From assembly GCA_963682055.1 (NCBI GenBank), contig OY821751.1, positions 11,718,001-11,782,000 on the forward strand: a DNA stretch of 64,000 nucleotides, written 5' to 3'. This DNA is from Primula veris. Taxonomy: Eukaryota; Streptophyta; Magnoliopsida; Ericales; Primulaceae. The notes under the pieces are model-generated. The model did no database searches. It was not told the DNA's origin and saw only the letters and a program-made list of their open reading frames with translations. A program made the position numbers and the translations under genes. Below are positions 22,171-46,228 of the stretch, in pieces. Each line of letters starts with the position of its first letter. Within the stretch, counting starts at the first letter, position 1.

Positions 22171-23838
22171 TGTTGGTTTCTGTGTACGAAATAACAATTA
22201 ATAATAAATAAAGGACTAAACAAAATTAATCAAAACCAGTGTAATCTTTATTAATTTCCAAATGGAATACAATAAACTGATTACAACATGTAAGTACTGA
22301 AAAGTAATTAAAGCAAACGTTATCAGATTATTATCAATTAATAATCTGATGTACTGTTTTGCAATTAAAAGAAACTGCCGGACTGGAAAGTATAAACTTA
22401 ACAGCCGGACTGTTCTGATATGAATTGAAATAACATGACTGAATTGAAACTATTCTAATTACTGAATTAAATTACAGAATAGGAATTACAGCAAAAAACA
22501 GAACTTTAAACTAATTACAGAAAGGTACAAACAGAATTAAAAGCTACAGCTAAGGACAGCAATTGAAATACTTAAATAAAAAAGGACAGAATTAAAATAC
22601 GTAAATGAAATGGACAGAATTAAAAGGCGTAAAAGAAATGGACAGAATGTAAATAAAACAAGACGAGACTACTGTTAACAGTATGCCCTTAACCGATATT
22701 CGCCCAACCACCTTGATGTTTCTGGTTGCGTTGGCGCTTCGATCCCAAGGTATAACGTCTCGGATGACTCGCCGGAAACTGGCGACGAGTCAAGGTCGAG
22801 CTGTTGGTGGGTGGTTCTCTCTGGTTCTAAAATGTAATGCTAATTTTTGGAGAGATGATATATGCTACTGGTGTTTGATTTCAGAATGTATGTAGTGTCT
22901 GTTGTTGACATGTGGGGGGTCTGCCTATTTATAGGTTTGCTGAGTATCTCAGCCATTAAAGTCACTTTACTACTGTCAGTTTTCGAAATTTCGAAACTGC
23001 AGTATTAACTTTGCAATGAATTAATATTTATTGTAACAGTTACAACTTTGCTGGAAGCTTTTCCCGAGCAAGCCCGCCCGTCGAGCAAGCCCGCCCGTCG
23101 AGCAAGCCCGCCCGTCGAGCAAGCCCGCCCGTCGAGCAAGCCCGCCCGTCGAGCAAGCCCGCCCGTCGAGCAAGCCCGCCCGTCGAGCAAGCCCGCCCGT
23201 CGAGCAAGCCCGCCCGTCGAGCAAGCCCGCCCGTCGAGCAAGCCCGCCCGTCGAGCAAGCCCGCCCGTCGAGCAAGCCCGCCCGTCGAGCAAGCCCGCCC
23301 GTCGAGCAAGCCCGCCCGTCGAGCAAGCCCGCCCGTCGAGCAAGCCCGCCCGTCGAGCAAGCCCGCCCGTCGAGCAAGCCCGCCCGTCGAGCAAGCCCGC
23401 CCGTCGAGCAAGCCCGCCCGTCGAGCAAGCCCGCCCGTCGAGCAAGTGCATGAGTGGTACACAATACACACATGTGTATGTGGACACACTACTTAATATC
23501 CACATGGGATACCTTAGTATATATATTGTAAAAATCACTCATGATTTTCCAATGTGGGATAACCCTCATGGGTTAAATCCCATTTATTTTCTCATTTTCC
23601 AGCATTGGCTTTATTGCCTCTTTCGAGTACCAACCTTCGAGTCCAATTATCATTCACACGCTTCCTCCGAATAAGTCATGCGATATACCGTTGCGAAGCT
23701 CGTCGTATGAGCTACTCAAACGCTTTGAGTATGGCCTCAGAAAAACTGAGTAGTCGCATCGAAAATTGACTCAAAGATGATCCGTGACCACTTGGAACAA
23801 CCATGTTTAAAACATGTTTTCCTACAATTTTCCCAACA
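22171..23838 (-). repeat. 5' LTR of the copia element (1668 bp)
   Basis: Upstream LTR in element orientation. A TATA-like ACAATATATATACT (minus strand, about 23517-23531) and an AATAAA (minus strand, near 23031) bracket the 17-bp array. The array would therefore lie within the transcribed repeat region of the LTR. It is longer than its partner LTR because of the expanded array. Confidence 0.93.
23065..23446. repeat. 17-bp tandem array, 22 full copies
   Basis: Unit CGAGCAAGCCCGCCCGT is repeated without a visible mismatch. It runs from 23065 to 23438 as 22 full copies (374 bp), then a partial copy CGAGCAAG. It is GC-rich in an AT-rich element. Because 17 is not a multiple of three, several frames on both strands stay open through it (GGLARRAGLLDG-like and RPSSKPARRASPP-like translations). 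None of these is supported as a protein. Confidence 0.95.
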
Positions 23839-23843
23839 CAAAT

Positions 23844-24552
23844 AATATGGGTTGGATGAGTTTTTTTGTTTCTTACAAAATTTGGGTGAAAAAAATAATT
23901 TGAAAATTACAATTAGAATCAGTTGGGCATTTAGTCTGTCTCAAGTGCCTGGTGGCGCAATAGCAGCAAGTTAAGTGTGGTCATCATAAGAAATATGAAC
24001 TAATATTGTACATTTTTTTAACCAAGGTTAATTTATCAGTAATCATCAATAGTCATAAGCAAACAAATAATAATTAAAACATGAACATATACAGTCACCG
24101 GTCATCGAGCAAAGAAAGGTCGACAACAATTGGCGTTATTTTATGAAAAACCCTCTTATTATCTTATTTTATATTATGTCTTACGAATAAAGTTTGCAAT
24201 GTAGTAATGATCAAACTGAAAAATATCACTTCCTCATAGCAACTTTGACATGTTGAAACTCATCTCAAAATTATTAAATCGATCTTTGATGTCATATGGA
24301 GTAATATTGTATAAGACTATTTATAAGAGACCTAATTAATATGTCAAAAGACGCTTCGCGTTAACCTTATCGATACTCTCGATAAGCCCATTAACTTGGA
24401 CTTCGCGTTAACCTTATCACACTTTCCACATAACACTCATTTTATTTATCGGACTATTTCGTTATTTATATTATTAGTCAGACTATTTCGTGAAGTAGTA
24501 TTTACTTTTAGTGGTACTTTTATGACCTATTTGTAGATGCTCTCATATTCAT
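23844..24552. other. Intergenic, AT-rich
   Basis: No gene recognised. A short direct repeat CTTCGCGTTAACCTTATC occurs near 24353 and 24400. Confidence 0.4.
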
Positions 24553-24649
24553 TATGCTTACGGGGGTTTTATACGTTTACTATATCAAACTATGTATTTT
24601 TAACGATTTAGGTATCCACCTTTCAATTTTCCTAATTTGGATACTACGG

Positions 24650-25903
24650 TGTTGGTCCGTACGAGTCTAAACCTTAGAGGGGGGGTGAATAAGGTTTTGT
24701 ACGTTTTTCGCGGAATAAAAACTTTGTGTTATTTACTAAGTTAATAAGTGGTTTTATCACCTAAACTCTTTCGTTAACAAGTTATCGCTAAATTAATCTA
24801 AGCAAGCAATAAATATAAGCGATAAATAAATACGAAAAGTAAAAGTTAAGGGAAGAAATAACGCAAGATTTATAGAGGTTCGGCAAACCGCGCCTACGTC
24901 CTCTTCTCGGTATTTTCACTACCGAGTGTTTTACTAAAAAATCTTCGTTCCAAGGTTACACCTTAACGAGCTTAATCAACCGATTACGCTCCCCCTCACT
25001 TTATGAGTATCCCGAATAAATGACCTAGAGCTTTTAAGCTACACTTGCTTAAAAGCCTCTACCCAATCACTCGCTCACAAATGAGTTTATAATACACTCT
25101 TTTACAAGATTGAATTTTTGTATAACTCACTAACAATTAATATCTCGAAGTTTATAGAATTACAAGAATAATACTCTCGAGAAAAATTATGAATACAAGT
25201 GAGATTTTGGAAGTATAAGCTTGAAGAATTTCTTAGTAGGATTTGCTTAAAAGTTGTGTATCTTTTGATGAGCTTCTTCAAAGAGATTGGAAGCTATTTG
25301 TAGGCCAAAGTTGGTCTTCATTTAATTTCAGACCGTTGCAGGTTGTTGGCTGAATTGAATGCTGGTTAATGCAGTGGTTCGCCCAATTTTCAGGAATAGC
25401 TTAAAAGCTGAATTTTGAAATTCTACAGAAACGATCGGTCGTTTCTGAAAAACGATCGGTCGTTTTTCAATTGGACTCACTGGACAAAATGCGCACTGAA
25501 ACGATCGGTCGTTTCATATTTATGATCGGTTGTTTTTGCTGAGTGCTCACTGGACAAATTTATACTGAAAACGATCGGTCGTTTCCTCTTGGCGATCGGT
25601 CGTTTTTACGTTGTGCTCACTGGAAGAAAATTTCACTTAAATGATCGATCGTTTCCTTATGGATCAGTCGTTTTTGTTCTGGGCTTGTTTTCGGTTTTCT
25701 CGACAAACTTCGAAACCCCGTAACTAATTCGTTTCGAATCCGATTTTGGTTCCGCTTGAACCATTGGCTTCGTAATTTCGCATTCTATCATTTTGAACCT
25801 TTAATAAACTCGATAAATGATTAGTACGCAAAACGAGCTTTTATCATGTTTTACAAATATTGTTATCATCAAAATAATCGATTAGAAGAATCAACGTTCA
25901 ACA
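24650..25903. mobile_element. Solo LTR, 1254 bp, nested in the foldback element
   Basis: Starts TGTTGGTCCG and ends GTTCAACA. Flanks are TACGG (24645-24649) and CACGG (25904-25908), matching at four of five positions. Removing it joins the left and right parts of the foldback arm as expected from the intact mirror arm. No internal domain or second LTR accompanies it, so it most likely arose by LTR-LTR recombination. It contains the 70-bp hairpin repeat at 25429-25676. Confidence 0.75.
25429..25676. repeat. 70-bp repeat of paired hairpins, four copies
   Basis: Each copy holds two AAACGATCGGTCGTTT-type hairpins (stem AAACGA/TCGTTT, loop TCGG) about 21 bp apart, followed by a CTCACTGGA spacer. 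First hairpins fall at 25431, 25501, 25571 and 25641, exactly 70 bp apart. Later copies are more diverged (ATGATCGATCGTTT). Confidence 0.85.
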
Positions 25904-26339
25904 CACGGTATAAGAACTTTCTAATTTAGATAACACCCTCTAAATTAATGATGTAATCATGTCACGTGACAGCACGTGCTTGACAAACGTTAACGTGATA
26001 GGCTAATTTTGTCATTCTACACCAAAATATATCATCATAGAAAAACGTTTCCCGCTCAATTCATACATAACAAAAATCAACACATAGTCCAAACTTGGGG
26101 GGAAACGTTCTTCTAATATGATATATTTTGGTGCAAAATGACAAAATTACCCTCTCACGTTCAAGTTTATTAAGCACGTGTTATGTAATATGATTTCGTG
26201 ATTAATTTAGATATTGGTACCTAAATTGGACAATTTATTATAGTGTGGTATCCAAATTGATAAAATTGAAAGGTGAATAACTAAATCGTTAACAGCAACA
26301 TAATTTGGTGTAATAAACGTATTTTTTCCCTTATGCTAA

Positions 26340-27203
26340 TTGAGTATTGAATAAGAGGATATAACCCCTAATTTTAATCTCTGTTTCTCTTTCAATTTCT
26401 CTGCTCGTATATTTTGCTATTTTCTCACCTTTATTTCCCCAAATACTACCGTATTCATCACCGTGGCATGTATGGAGAACAAATTGACCAGGTCAAAATA
26501 ATATGAGTGTTAGAATCTAGGTTTTAGGGTCTAATATAGTTATTTCAATGAGTATTATTACTAAGTGTTTCAAATATATATAGATGGTAATACTAATTTT
26601 CAATTGGATGTAAAATTACATCTCTTTAATTATGCTATACTTTTTGTTTTATGGGATTTTGTATCAATACTTGTTCACTTCTTTTATCACTGGGTTTATA
26701 TCATTCCTTTAGCTTTATGGATGTGAAATGTTAGTTTGCTAAAAATCTATTGTTTGAAACTTTAAAAAGATGTTGTATATCATACTGCTACTTTTATAAC
26801 AACTTACACAACAAATGAACCTCCTCTTTTGGAAAAGTGATGAACACCGCAAATTCAGGCGTGCTTGGACTTATCAGTTATTTGCCACTTTTGCTTATTT
26901 AGGGGCTAACAAGCCTAGTACAAACTCACTTAATGAAGAGAACAGTTTTCAACCTCACCAAACAATGTATTTAGGATGATGCTTCATATATATACACTTG
27001 CAAATTATCATCAGCTCTATATCACTCAACAAACACATTAAATACAATTGGCAAGATCTGATTAAATATAGTAAGTAAAACTTTAAACGAATTCGACACT
27101 GAAAAGAAGCAAGTTAAAATAAAAAAATAACTCAAGTGCACAAAATCATGTAATTTACTTAAAATGCTTGAATTAATTCATCCTAACAATGTCTTGTATA
27201 GCC
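26340..27203. other. 3' flank of the CDPK gene
   Basis: AT-rich, with no other gene recognised. It probably includes the 3' untranslated region of the minus-strand kinase gene near 27203-26950. No termination or poly(A) site could be fixed. Confidence 0.4.
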
Positions 27204-33926
<6,723 letters not shown>

Positions 33927-34365
33927 TTTACAATGTTTCGGTTAGGATTTTTTCTATTAACTGGTTCCTATAAAACTAAGACTAGTAGAAAAGACAATTA
34001 ACTCTCTGAAAAAAATAATTTTGAAATAAACTAATCTCTTTCTACCTCTTCGTGGACCGACAACACGAAAATTTCAAAATACAAACCTGGGTTTTGTTTA
34101 AGATCAAAACTTGAAATGCTTTAGACACTAGGAATAATGAAACAAATGAAAACAAAAGAGAATATATTGAAAAGATGAAGTATGTTTACAGGATCAAATG
34201 TATGTATTCTTCAAGATCGAAACTTGAAGTGCTTAAACGCATAAACTTTTTTATGTTGGGAAATAAAAACAATTATGGGGTGTCTCTTTTGAGAAATGAG
34301 AAAAGTGGGAGTAGATATAAGGGAAGGGTGTTTTGGAAGCTACTAAGAAGAGGATGATGAGAGGA

Positions 34366-34373
34366 ATATATAG
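34366..34373 (-). promoter_or_regulatory. TATA box of the CDPK gene (candidate)
   Basis: CTATATATT on the minus strand, about 440 bp before the ATG. It implies a 5' leader of roughly 410 bp if there is no leader intron. It is the best core-promoter match between the ATG and 34400. Confidence 0.4.
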
Positions 34374-34399
34374 AGTGCAACAGTCCAATCATTGAAATT

Positions 34400-37300
34400 T
34401 GAGGAAAGGGTCAAAACCAAGGCATGAGTTGGAGAAGTCTTTTTCAGGGGTCAAGGTTACAATGTTTTAATCAGAATTCCATTCCTTGGTGCACATATAT
34501 ATGATTGGCAACATAAATACTCTAGCTGTGAAAACAGAAAGAAAACTACTTTATCAAGAACCAAAACATCTTGTTTTATAGTTTAGAGTACCAAATCTGG
34601 TGCCCTTTTAGAGTCAAAGAACTAATTGTGGTTTAGTACAAACAGATTGACAGAACCAGGAAATCTTATACTTTAAACTATATTGGAAACTATCAGTGCA
34701 ATTCACCTTTACTGGCGGTCTATTTTCCTTGCGACCAAAGTGGGAAAAATATATAGACCTACTTAAGTTACAAGTTGATTCAGATACCTGACTCTTTTTA
34801 ATTATTAATGATCAAACTTCAATTATTATTATTAACTATTATCTAAAATTTGGACATCTTTTTATTTAAAGTCGGACGTCCAATGTCCAGTTATATACAA
34901 AAAAAAAATAGCTAAAATAGTAGGTTTAATTTGAAAAGTTAAACTAAACAGTAGATATAAAATGAATGCAGACTACATTTACTTGAAAGTTCTATTTTGT
35001 TCGTTACTATATAGTTGAAATAAATATCGAAAAATGTTGCAATAACAACAACAATTTCTTAACAAAAATTAATCATATATTGACTAATCTTTTGATTTGA
35101 CAAAAAACTTATTGTGTTATACTTGATTCAATGCAAACTGCATTATCCCAATTGACTAGACATAGATTCTACTGTTTGATATTACCATATGATACAATCC
35201 AATGCTTTGGAGGAAAATGCAACATGGATATAGAGATTTTTGCGCAAACAACGAGATTAAGATGAACAAAAGACTATTCCCAGTATTACGGCCGAATGCT
35301 GGTTTGATGCTATTAATTTAGAAGGTCGCATTCTAAGGTTAACCTATTCCAACGTTGGATACTGCTCTAACATTTAACGTTGGGTACTGCTCTAACATTT
35401 AACTGTGGTGATTTATTTTCTTAAATCATGGTTTATGCACTAGAGATGGTCTCTTTCTGCATAATTTGATTGTTGAGAAAGTATATCCTGGAGTTAGTGT
35501 CATATGATTTTTGTATTGATTTCCTTTGTAGTGTTCAGGATATTTGGCTTTGCGAAAAGAATCTGCAGATTTGATAATATTCATATGTCTTCTTCTGGAA
35601 TTGTTATGGCATATTTTTTGAAGCTTATAAGAATAGTTCATAAAAGCACTTAATTTATGAATGTTCAAACCCTAAATATTCCAGATATTTGTGTCAAAAT
35701 AAAAATCCTTTTTTTTTGGTTTATGGCTGTGTGTTTTGGTGGAAAATAGGGAAAAAAAATACTTTTGGAGAAAATATAGTTTCTCGGTGTTTCTTTTGAT
35801 TATTAAATAACTTGTAGAAACAAAAATATATATTGAGAGAAAGCTTTCCACAAAAGTTCCAGGCGGGTTGCCAAATACTCAGGAAAAAAATCAGGGAAAT
35901 GTTTTCCAAGTAATAATTAAACTTCTCCCATAAACCAAACACAACATGAGTGTTGGTTGAGAACACCCATTGATAGGCAAAAAACTCAATAGTGCACGCT
36001 GGACTTTGGAAAGCTCTCGCAACTCATTATAATTTTCTTTTCCCGTCTCTTGAACTTTTGATCCATGCTCAAATTCATGTGTGAAGCTTGGTACCGAATA
36101 TCATGGTCTTAGTACGTATTTGGTATTCTCTTTACCATAAAATTCTTTGATAGTCTTTATAATGATATTTCTATTTTTAAACACATACACGTGACTTCGA
36201 TTCAAATTTTCTAGAAGAGAGTCGATTAACATATTATTTGGAAAAGTTGGACGCCGTGAGGAAAAGGCTTTTATAATTAACCGATCATTTTTCATCTGAT
36301 CTAACTTATGCTGCTTATCACATTAATATTATGGGAGTTAAGTCCTTTAATGCAAAATAAGGTTTATAATATTATTTTCTAATTCAGTTCTAGGGTCCTT
36401 TCAGGTTGATTGGTCTTTTGTTAGCAGCCTTAAAAGTTTTAACAGTACAAATGATAATAAGTATCCTGATGCGACAAAGGTCGGATCTTATCATCTTAAT
36501 CACAGCTTTAGGCTCGGAATCTCTTTTTGAAAGTCTTGCTAAGACTGTCGCTCACTCTTTCATGGATAGATTCTTTTTGTATACCCTTTAGCCAATGTTT
36601 ATAACCTTTCGGGATTCTCGTCTTTTTTGTTCAATAGCTACAGTTCTATTCAGACTTCAGAGTTTAGTCGACTAATCTTTTCACATGCAGGAAATCTTAC
36701 TTTTCGACTAATCGCGGTTTGTATCCGAAAAGTCACGTGTGAGGTCACGCATTTTATTTCCGGCTAACAAGTTGACGGTAGTAAGGGAAATCAGGTTTAT
36801 TTGCTAAACTCGGTACAGTAAGTCAAGAATTTGAAACATTTGTACACTAAATCAAGTTTAATTTGTGAACTCAGTACCAAATAGCTGCTTTTAAAAGTAA
36901 TGAGAAAAAAATCTTGTTTAAAAAAGCTGTTGTGTTTGGAACCACTGTAAGTTTTCAACTTATAAGTAACTTATAACTTATTTTATTGATAAGCCATTGG
37001 TCATATGTTTTAACTCATAAGTGAGTTGTAGATATACACACGTTATTATATAGGAAAGTTTCTGTTTTTGGAGAATTAAATGTGAAAAAACTATTTAAAA
37101 AAATATTCTAATTCCTACCTTGTCTGTTTTTTAGCTTTTTTGTTACAAAAGCTAGCTTTTAAAAAGCTAAAAAAACTGACAAATCAAAAAACCATTTTAT
37201 TTTTTAAATCAAAAAGGTAACAAAGCTGTTTTAGAACATGTACTTTTGTGTAAACACTCAATCATGTAATTTTTCCTGTTTGAGCTATATGAGAAGTACT

Positions 37301-38203
37301 TTGCAATTGCTGCAATAGCATTTTCTCCTCGAGCAGTCCTTATCTTGCTGGTCTTTTGTTGGACAATTTTTGCATCAAACTTTTAAAATGCAATCTGATG
37401 AGCTAACAAATTTTGTACATTTCAAATATGAACATGCTTGAACACTATTATGAAATATGACATGAGTCATGAACGGACTGTTTCTGGAATAAGTTAGACT
37501 TACCATACTGATTCTGTTTTTGACGTAACTTGATAACAAGAAGTTGGCTTGTAAGACGTTCACTTTAAAGTCCATGAACTTTTCTGAGAACGTTTTTCTC
37601 TAATGATTCTAGATAAAAACAAATATCCGTGAAAACAAAGTTTATCGTTGAACAATAATTAAAGTAATTACATTTTCAGAAGAAATGTAATAAATTCTTC
37701 TCTGGTTTGGAATAAAGCAAATACATCCTAAGAAAAATTTTAGGCCCTGGAGTGAAAGCTCATTTTAAATATTTAAAACAACGAATAAGCTCAAAAGTGG
37801 ATGGTAAATAAAGAATGAAATTGACATAATGAAGTACACAAAATTAAAGTTCCCAACGAATCAAAGGGATCATATATGATATATAGGTTCATCGGATGGT
37901 AATACCAAATTACCAATCTCTCGCTTGTGCAAAGTACCAAAACAGTGTGTGAGCTATGATTCCCTCACAAAAAATAGAAAAGCCAAGATATTTCGATAAA
38001 ATAACCAACTTCAGAATCTATAACTACCGACACATCGCCTTTGACATAAGCATCCTTTAGGAAGCAACCAAAAAATGAGAAAAATCTAACAATAACCTTG
38101 TTTTGTTACTTACGCTAAGCAGTTGGCTAGCTAAAATTAAATTTGCCAATTTTATCACCCAATCAATCACAAGGACTTCACTTTAGATGCTTGAATGATA
38201 AGG
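34400..38203. other. Intergenic region
   Basis: No gene recognised. A 20-bp hairpin of GTCTGTTTTTTAGCTTTTTT against AAAAAGCTAAAAAAACTGAC lies at about 37122-37182, possibly a small MITE core. A 28-bp direct repeat (AACGTTGG.TACTGCTCTAACATTTAAC) lies near 35350 and 35377. Open frames here are short and without domains. Confidence 0.4.
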
Positions 38204-43246
<5,043 letters not shown>

Positions 43247-43481
43247 CTCCCTTCGTTCCCATTTAATTGTCCACTACGAAACTACGTGCAATTTTGACCG
43301 GCTTATAACTTGTATCAAAATTTTCGAAATGTTTTTTTTTTAAATCTAATCATAAAATTTAACACTTGAAGTATATGATCAGCTTTTGAAAATTTTCATT
43401 CCGACAATTTTAATACAAGTTATTGGCCGGTCAAAATTGCATGTAGTTTTGTAGTGGACAACTAAATAGGAACGGAGGGAG
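43247..43481. mobile_element. Stowaway (Tc1/mariner) MITE, 235 bp
   Basis: The inverted ends are CTCCCTTCGTTCCCATTTAA and the mirror CTAAATAGGAACGGAGGGAG, flanked by TA on both sides (43245-43246 and 43482-43483). CTCCCTYCGTYCC ends with a TA duplication are the Stowaway hallmark. The inverted repeat continues inward through GTCCACTAC/GTAGTGGAC and AATTTTGACCGGC/GGCCGGTCAAAATT. No coding. Confidence 0.93.
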
Positions 43482-43543
43482 TATATATACAAGATTTCAC
43501 TCTTAAGATGTACCCATTGATCATGTCAATGACAGTTAAGATA

Positions 43544-43735
43544 TGTAACGACTCGGAAATTTTGGGTATTTATTATTTATTTGTATTATTTTTCTAAAAT
43601 GATATTAATGTATTGTGTAATTGTATATATGTGAAATAAATAATATAGTAATGTCTTATGTAACAATAATATTGGGTTATATTTGTAATTAGTATAACTA
43701 TATGGGCTAGACTAGTAATTAAATAAGCTAATAAC

Positions 43736-43827
<92 letters not shown>

Positions 43828-45714
43828 CATACATACACAGCCACACATATATACATATACACACACATATATATATATATATATATACATATATACATAC
43901 ATAGAACGGAGAGATAGAGAGAGAAGACACGACGGAGGGAGACTGACCGAAGTCAGCGACCTGGCAGCCGACTCCGATGACCGGCCAGGCTGCGGTGGTA
44001 GGTGGCGGTTTAGGGTTTTAGGGCAGCGACTTCGGGAGCCGATTACGAGGTCATCGGGTGTCCGTTTTCGACAATCAAATATGTTTTCTTAGCCTATTTT
44101 TCGAGAGCTTTCTATCCGTGTAAGCCGTTTCATTTTATTTTAACTTTTATAAAAACCCAGTTTTTGGGATTATAAATAATCCGAATTTATAATAGTTTTA
44201 TTAATTGGTAGCTCATTTTAATTGCGTTTAGGGGCTGTTTATGGACTGTTATTAGGCTGTCCAGATCTGGTTTTGATGGATCGGTGGGTTTTCGGCTCGA
44301 GTTTGGGATATTTTGACAAACGAGCTCTCGTTTGCGTAGGTAAGGGGGGAAGAATATGGTTTCGCTTTAAAAGCGGTTTTTATGTGTTGTTTGTTGTATG
44401 CTAGGCTATGTAAATGGTTGGTTGGTTAGTATGTATTGCATCATGTTATTGTATTGTGTATGTGTAACATGCTTCCATGGTTTTATTTATGCTAATCATA
44501 TTGTTTATGGTGATTATGTTATGTATGGCGATTTTACCATTTTTTATTTGAAAAAGAATTGTGAACAAAAATGTGACGGTGGTGATATAGTGCGTGATAT
44601 TTATTTTATTTTCGTTTGGTGGACTTTACCATTTATGTTTTTGGGAGTCTTTTATATTTATTTTAGGGATTGCAGTACCAAGTGTTAAGGCGGAGCTGTG
44701 TCAGCTTACGGTGAGATCCCGGAAACTTGCGCAAGGATTAGGTATATCGGTACCATAGGGTTAGTCCCCTTAAAGCCGGCCCCATATCTTTTGGTCACAT
44801 GTTAGTGTCAGAATATGGGTGAGGGAACCATTGCACTTTGGGTCCTAGAGCAGAGTGGCTCTAAAAGTGGGTACATGTGAGGCAATCCCGACTTTGTGTT
44901 TCGTTGAGTCTTGTTTTATTTTGTTTTGTTTTGTTTTATTTTATTTTGTTTTATTATTAATTCAGTTGATCTTGATTATATGTTCATTTACTTGTGTTGC
45001 GAGTTATATTTGTTGATGTGTTTTTCGTGCAATTGCCTTTGTCATTATTTGCCAAGATATCATATTTGCCATGTTAGGATTGTGTGTGCGTGCTTAGTAG
45101 CACGCGCCGTTTTTAAAGTGAGATTGTTTTCTTACCTCTTTTCTTTGTTTTCTGTACATTTTGTTCATGATCGATGTACAGGTGTTGATGTAGACTGTGG
45201 TGAAGTTTAGAATGCTTGCATGGGGCTCATTATCATATTACACGTGATCGTGCGCACGTCAGACTTGTTTTTATTCATTTTGGTATTACCTCATTTTGAG
45301 CCTTGTGGACCTAATAGGCGTTTAATGCAAGTTTATTTTAGATTACGCTATTTTATAGAATGTCAGCTGGGTTGGATTTGATTTTGGATTATTTGGTAAT
45401 CGCGTTGCGATTTTGTTATATGTTGTTTCAGACAGGTCTAATTTATTGGAAACAAGTAGATACGCGAAGCTCATGCCGAAATTTTCTAAAAACGTATTGT
45501 CTTGTTTGTGTTGTCACATTTGAACACCGTTGGCTACCCTTAGGCCAATTTAGTGAATCAAATGTGATTATCGGCATGGCCTGAATTATTTATTTGGTTC
45601 TATTGATTATCATATTATCGAATGACTTTCTGCATGTTTCGTTATTTTAACTTTTTCCTTTTTATTTTAATTTACATTCACGACCCGGGTTTATCCAAAA
45701 TCCGGGGCGTGACA
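43544..45714 (+). mobile_element. Solo LTR, 2171 bp (gypsy-like)
   Basis: Starts TGTAACGACTCGGAAATTTT and ends AAAATCCGGGGCGTGACA. Flanked by AGATA on both sides (43539-43543 and 45715-45719), a 5-bp target duplication. No primer-binding site, interior or second LTR follows, so it is a solo LTR. Its end is nearly the same as that of the LTRs at 46229-48485 and 51653-53909, implying a related family. It carries a long (AT)n run. Open frames within (44222-45584) are not supported. Confidence 0.88.
43738..43823. repeat. (AT)n microsatellite
   Basis: About 86 bp of pure AT alternation followed by ACATACATACATACACA. It translates as YIYIYI shadows. Confidence 0.97.
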
Positions 45715-45719
45715 AGATA

Positions 45720-46223
45720 CTACATTGACTTAATTATTACTCCCTAAATTACATTTCTTATATCTAGGGTACAATCAACACATTCCAGAATTCCATTTAT
45801 TGGAATAATAAAATCATCCAGACTACAGATATATTTTAGCATGTAAACAACAAATGATACCCGAGATGCAATATCCCCATATTGACCAAACCTCCAATTT
45901 ATAGCATGATTTTAATCGAAATTCGGTTTATCATAGTACGCATACTGAACCTACATGATCACAAAACATTCCTTACGTTACGTTTATGGGAACTTCAACC
46001 ATTCCCTCGGGAAAGTTTGGGTATTCGATAAAGGGCCTTTTCACTTTTCAGGGAAATAATCAGGGTAATTTTTCCACGGAAAGAAAAGCATCAAGTTCCT
46101 ACCTTTTCTGCTTTTGAGTATTTCTATCTTTTTTAAAAGCTAAAAGAAGGGGCCAACCAAACACCCTTAGCTTTTCTTAAGCAAAAATGAGTTTTGCAAC
46201 CCTATAAAATGACACTCAGCTTA
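45720..46223. other. Intergenic between two LTR insertions
   Basis: No gene recognised. Confidence 0.4.
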
Positions 46224-46228
46224 ATCCC

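Larger units (their letters stand above)
15573..23843 (-). mobile_element. Full-length Ty1/copia retrotransposon, minus strand
   Basis: The element is bounded by 5-bp direct repeats CAAAT at 15573-15577 and 23839-23843. It has two LTRs (15578-17013 and 22171-23838), each starting TGTTGG and ending CCCAACA on the plus strand. The internal domain reads on the minus strand in the order gag, protease, integrase, reverse transcriptase, RNase H, which is the copia order. A purine tract ATGTGGGGGAT (minus strand, about 17014-17025) abuts the downstream LTR. Three stop codons break the single polyprotein frame, so it should be non-autonomous now. Confidence 0.95.
24562..26330. mobile_element. Foldback Mutator-like element split by a solo LTR
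   Basis: Flanked by 9-bp repeats TTATGCTTA (24553-24561) and TTATGCTAA (26331-26339), matching at eight of nine positions. The arms are long inverted repeats: left-end ACGATTTAGGTATCCACCTT mirrors right-end AAGGTGAATAACTAAATCGT. The inner arms around a centre near 26070 mirror each other through ACCAAAATATATCAT and AACGTTTCCC. A 9-bp duplication and long TIRs fit Mutator-type elements. Without the solo LTR the element is about 510 bp and has no transposase. Confidence 0.75.

Noticed and set aside
23065..23446. CRISPR-like array
   Set aside because: Units are contiguous with no spacers, the genome is plant, and there are no cas genes.
23005..23674. Long open frames on both strands over the 17-bp array (up to about 208 codons)
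   Set aside because: A 17-bp stop-free unit keeps every frame open. Translations are pure repeats plus LTR sequence and recur as shorter versions in the other LTR.
43712..43930. YIYIYI-rich open frame
   Set aside because: Direct translation of an (AT)n microsatellite.
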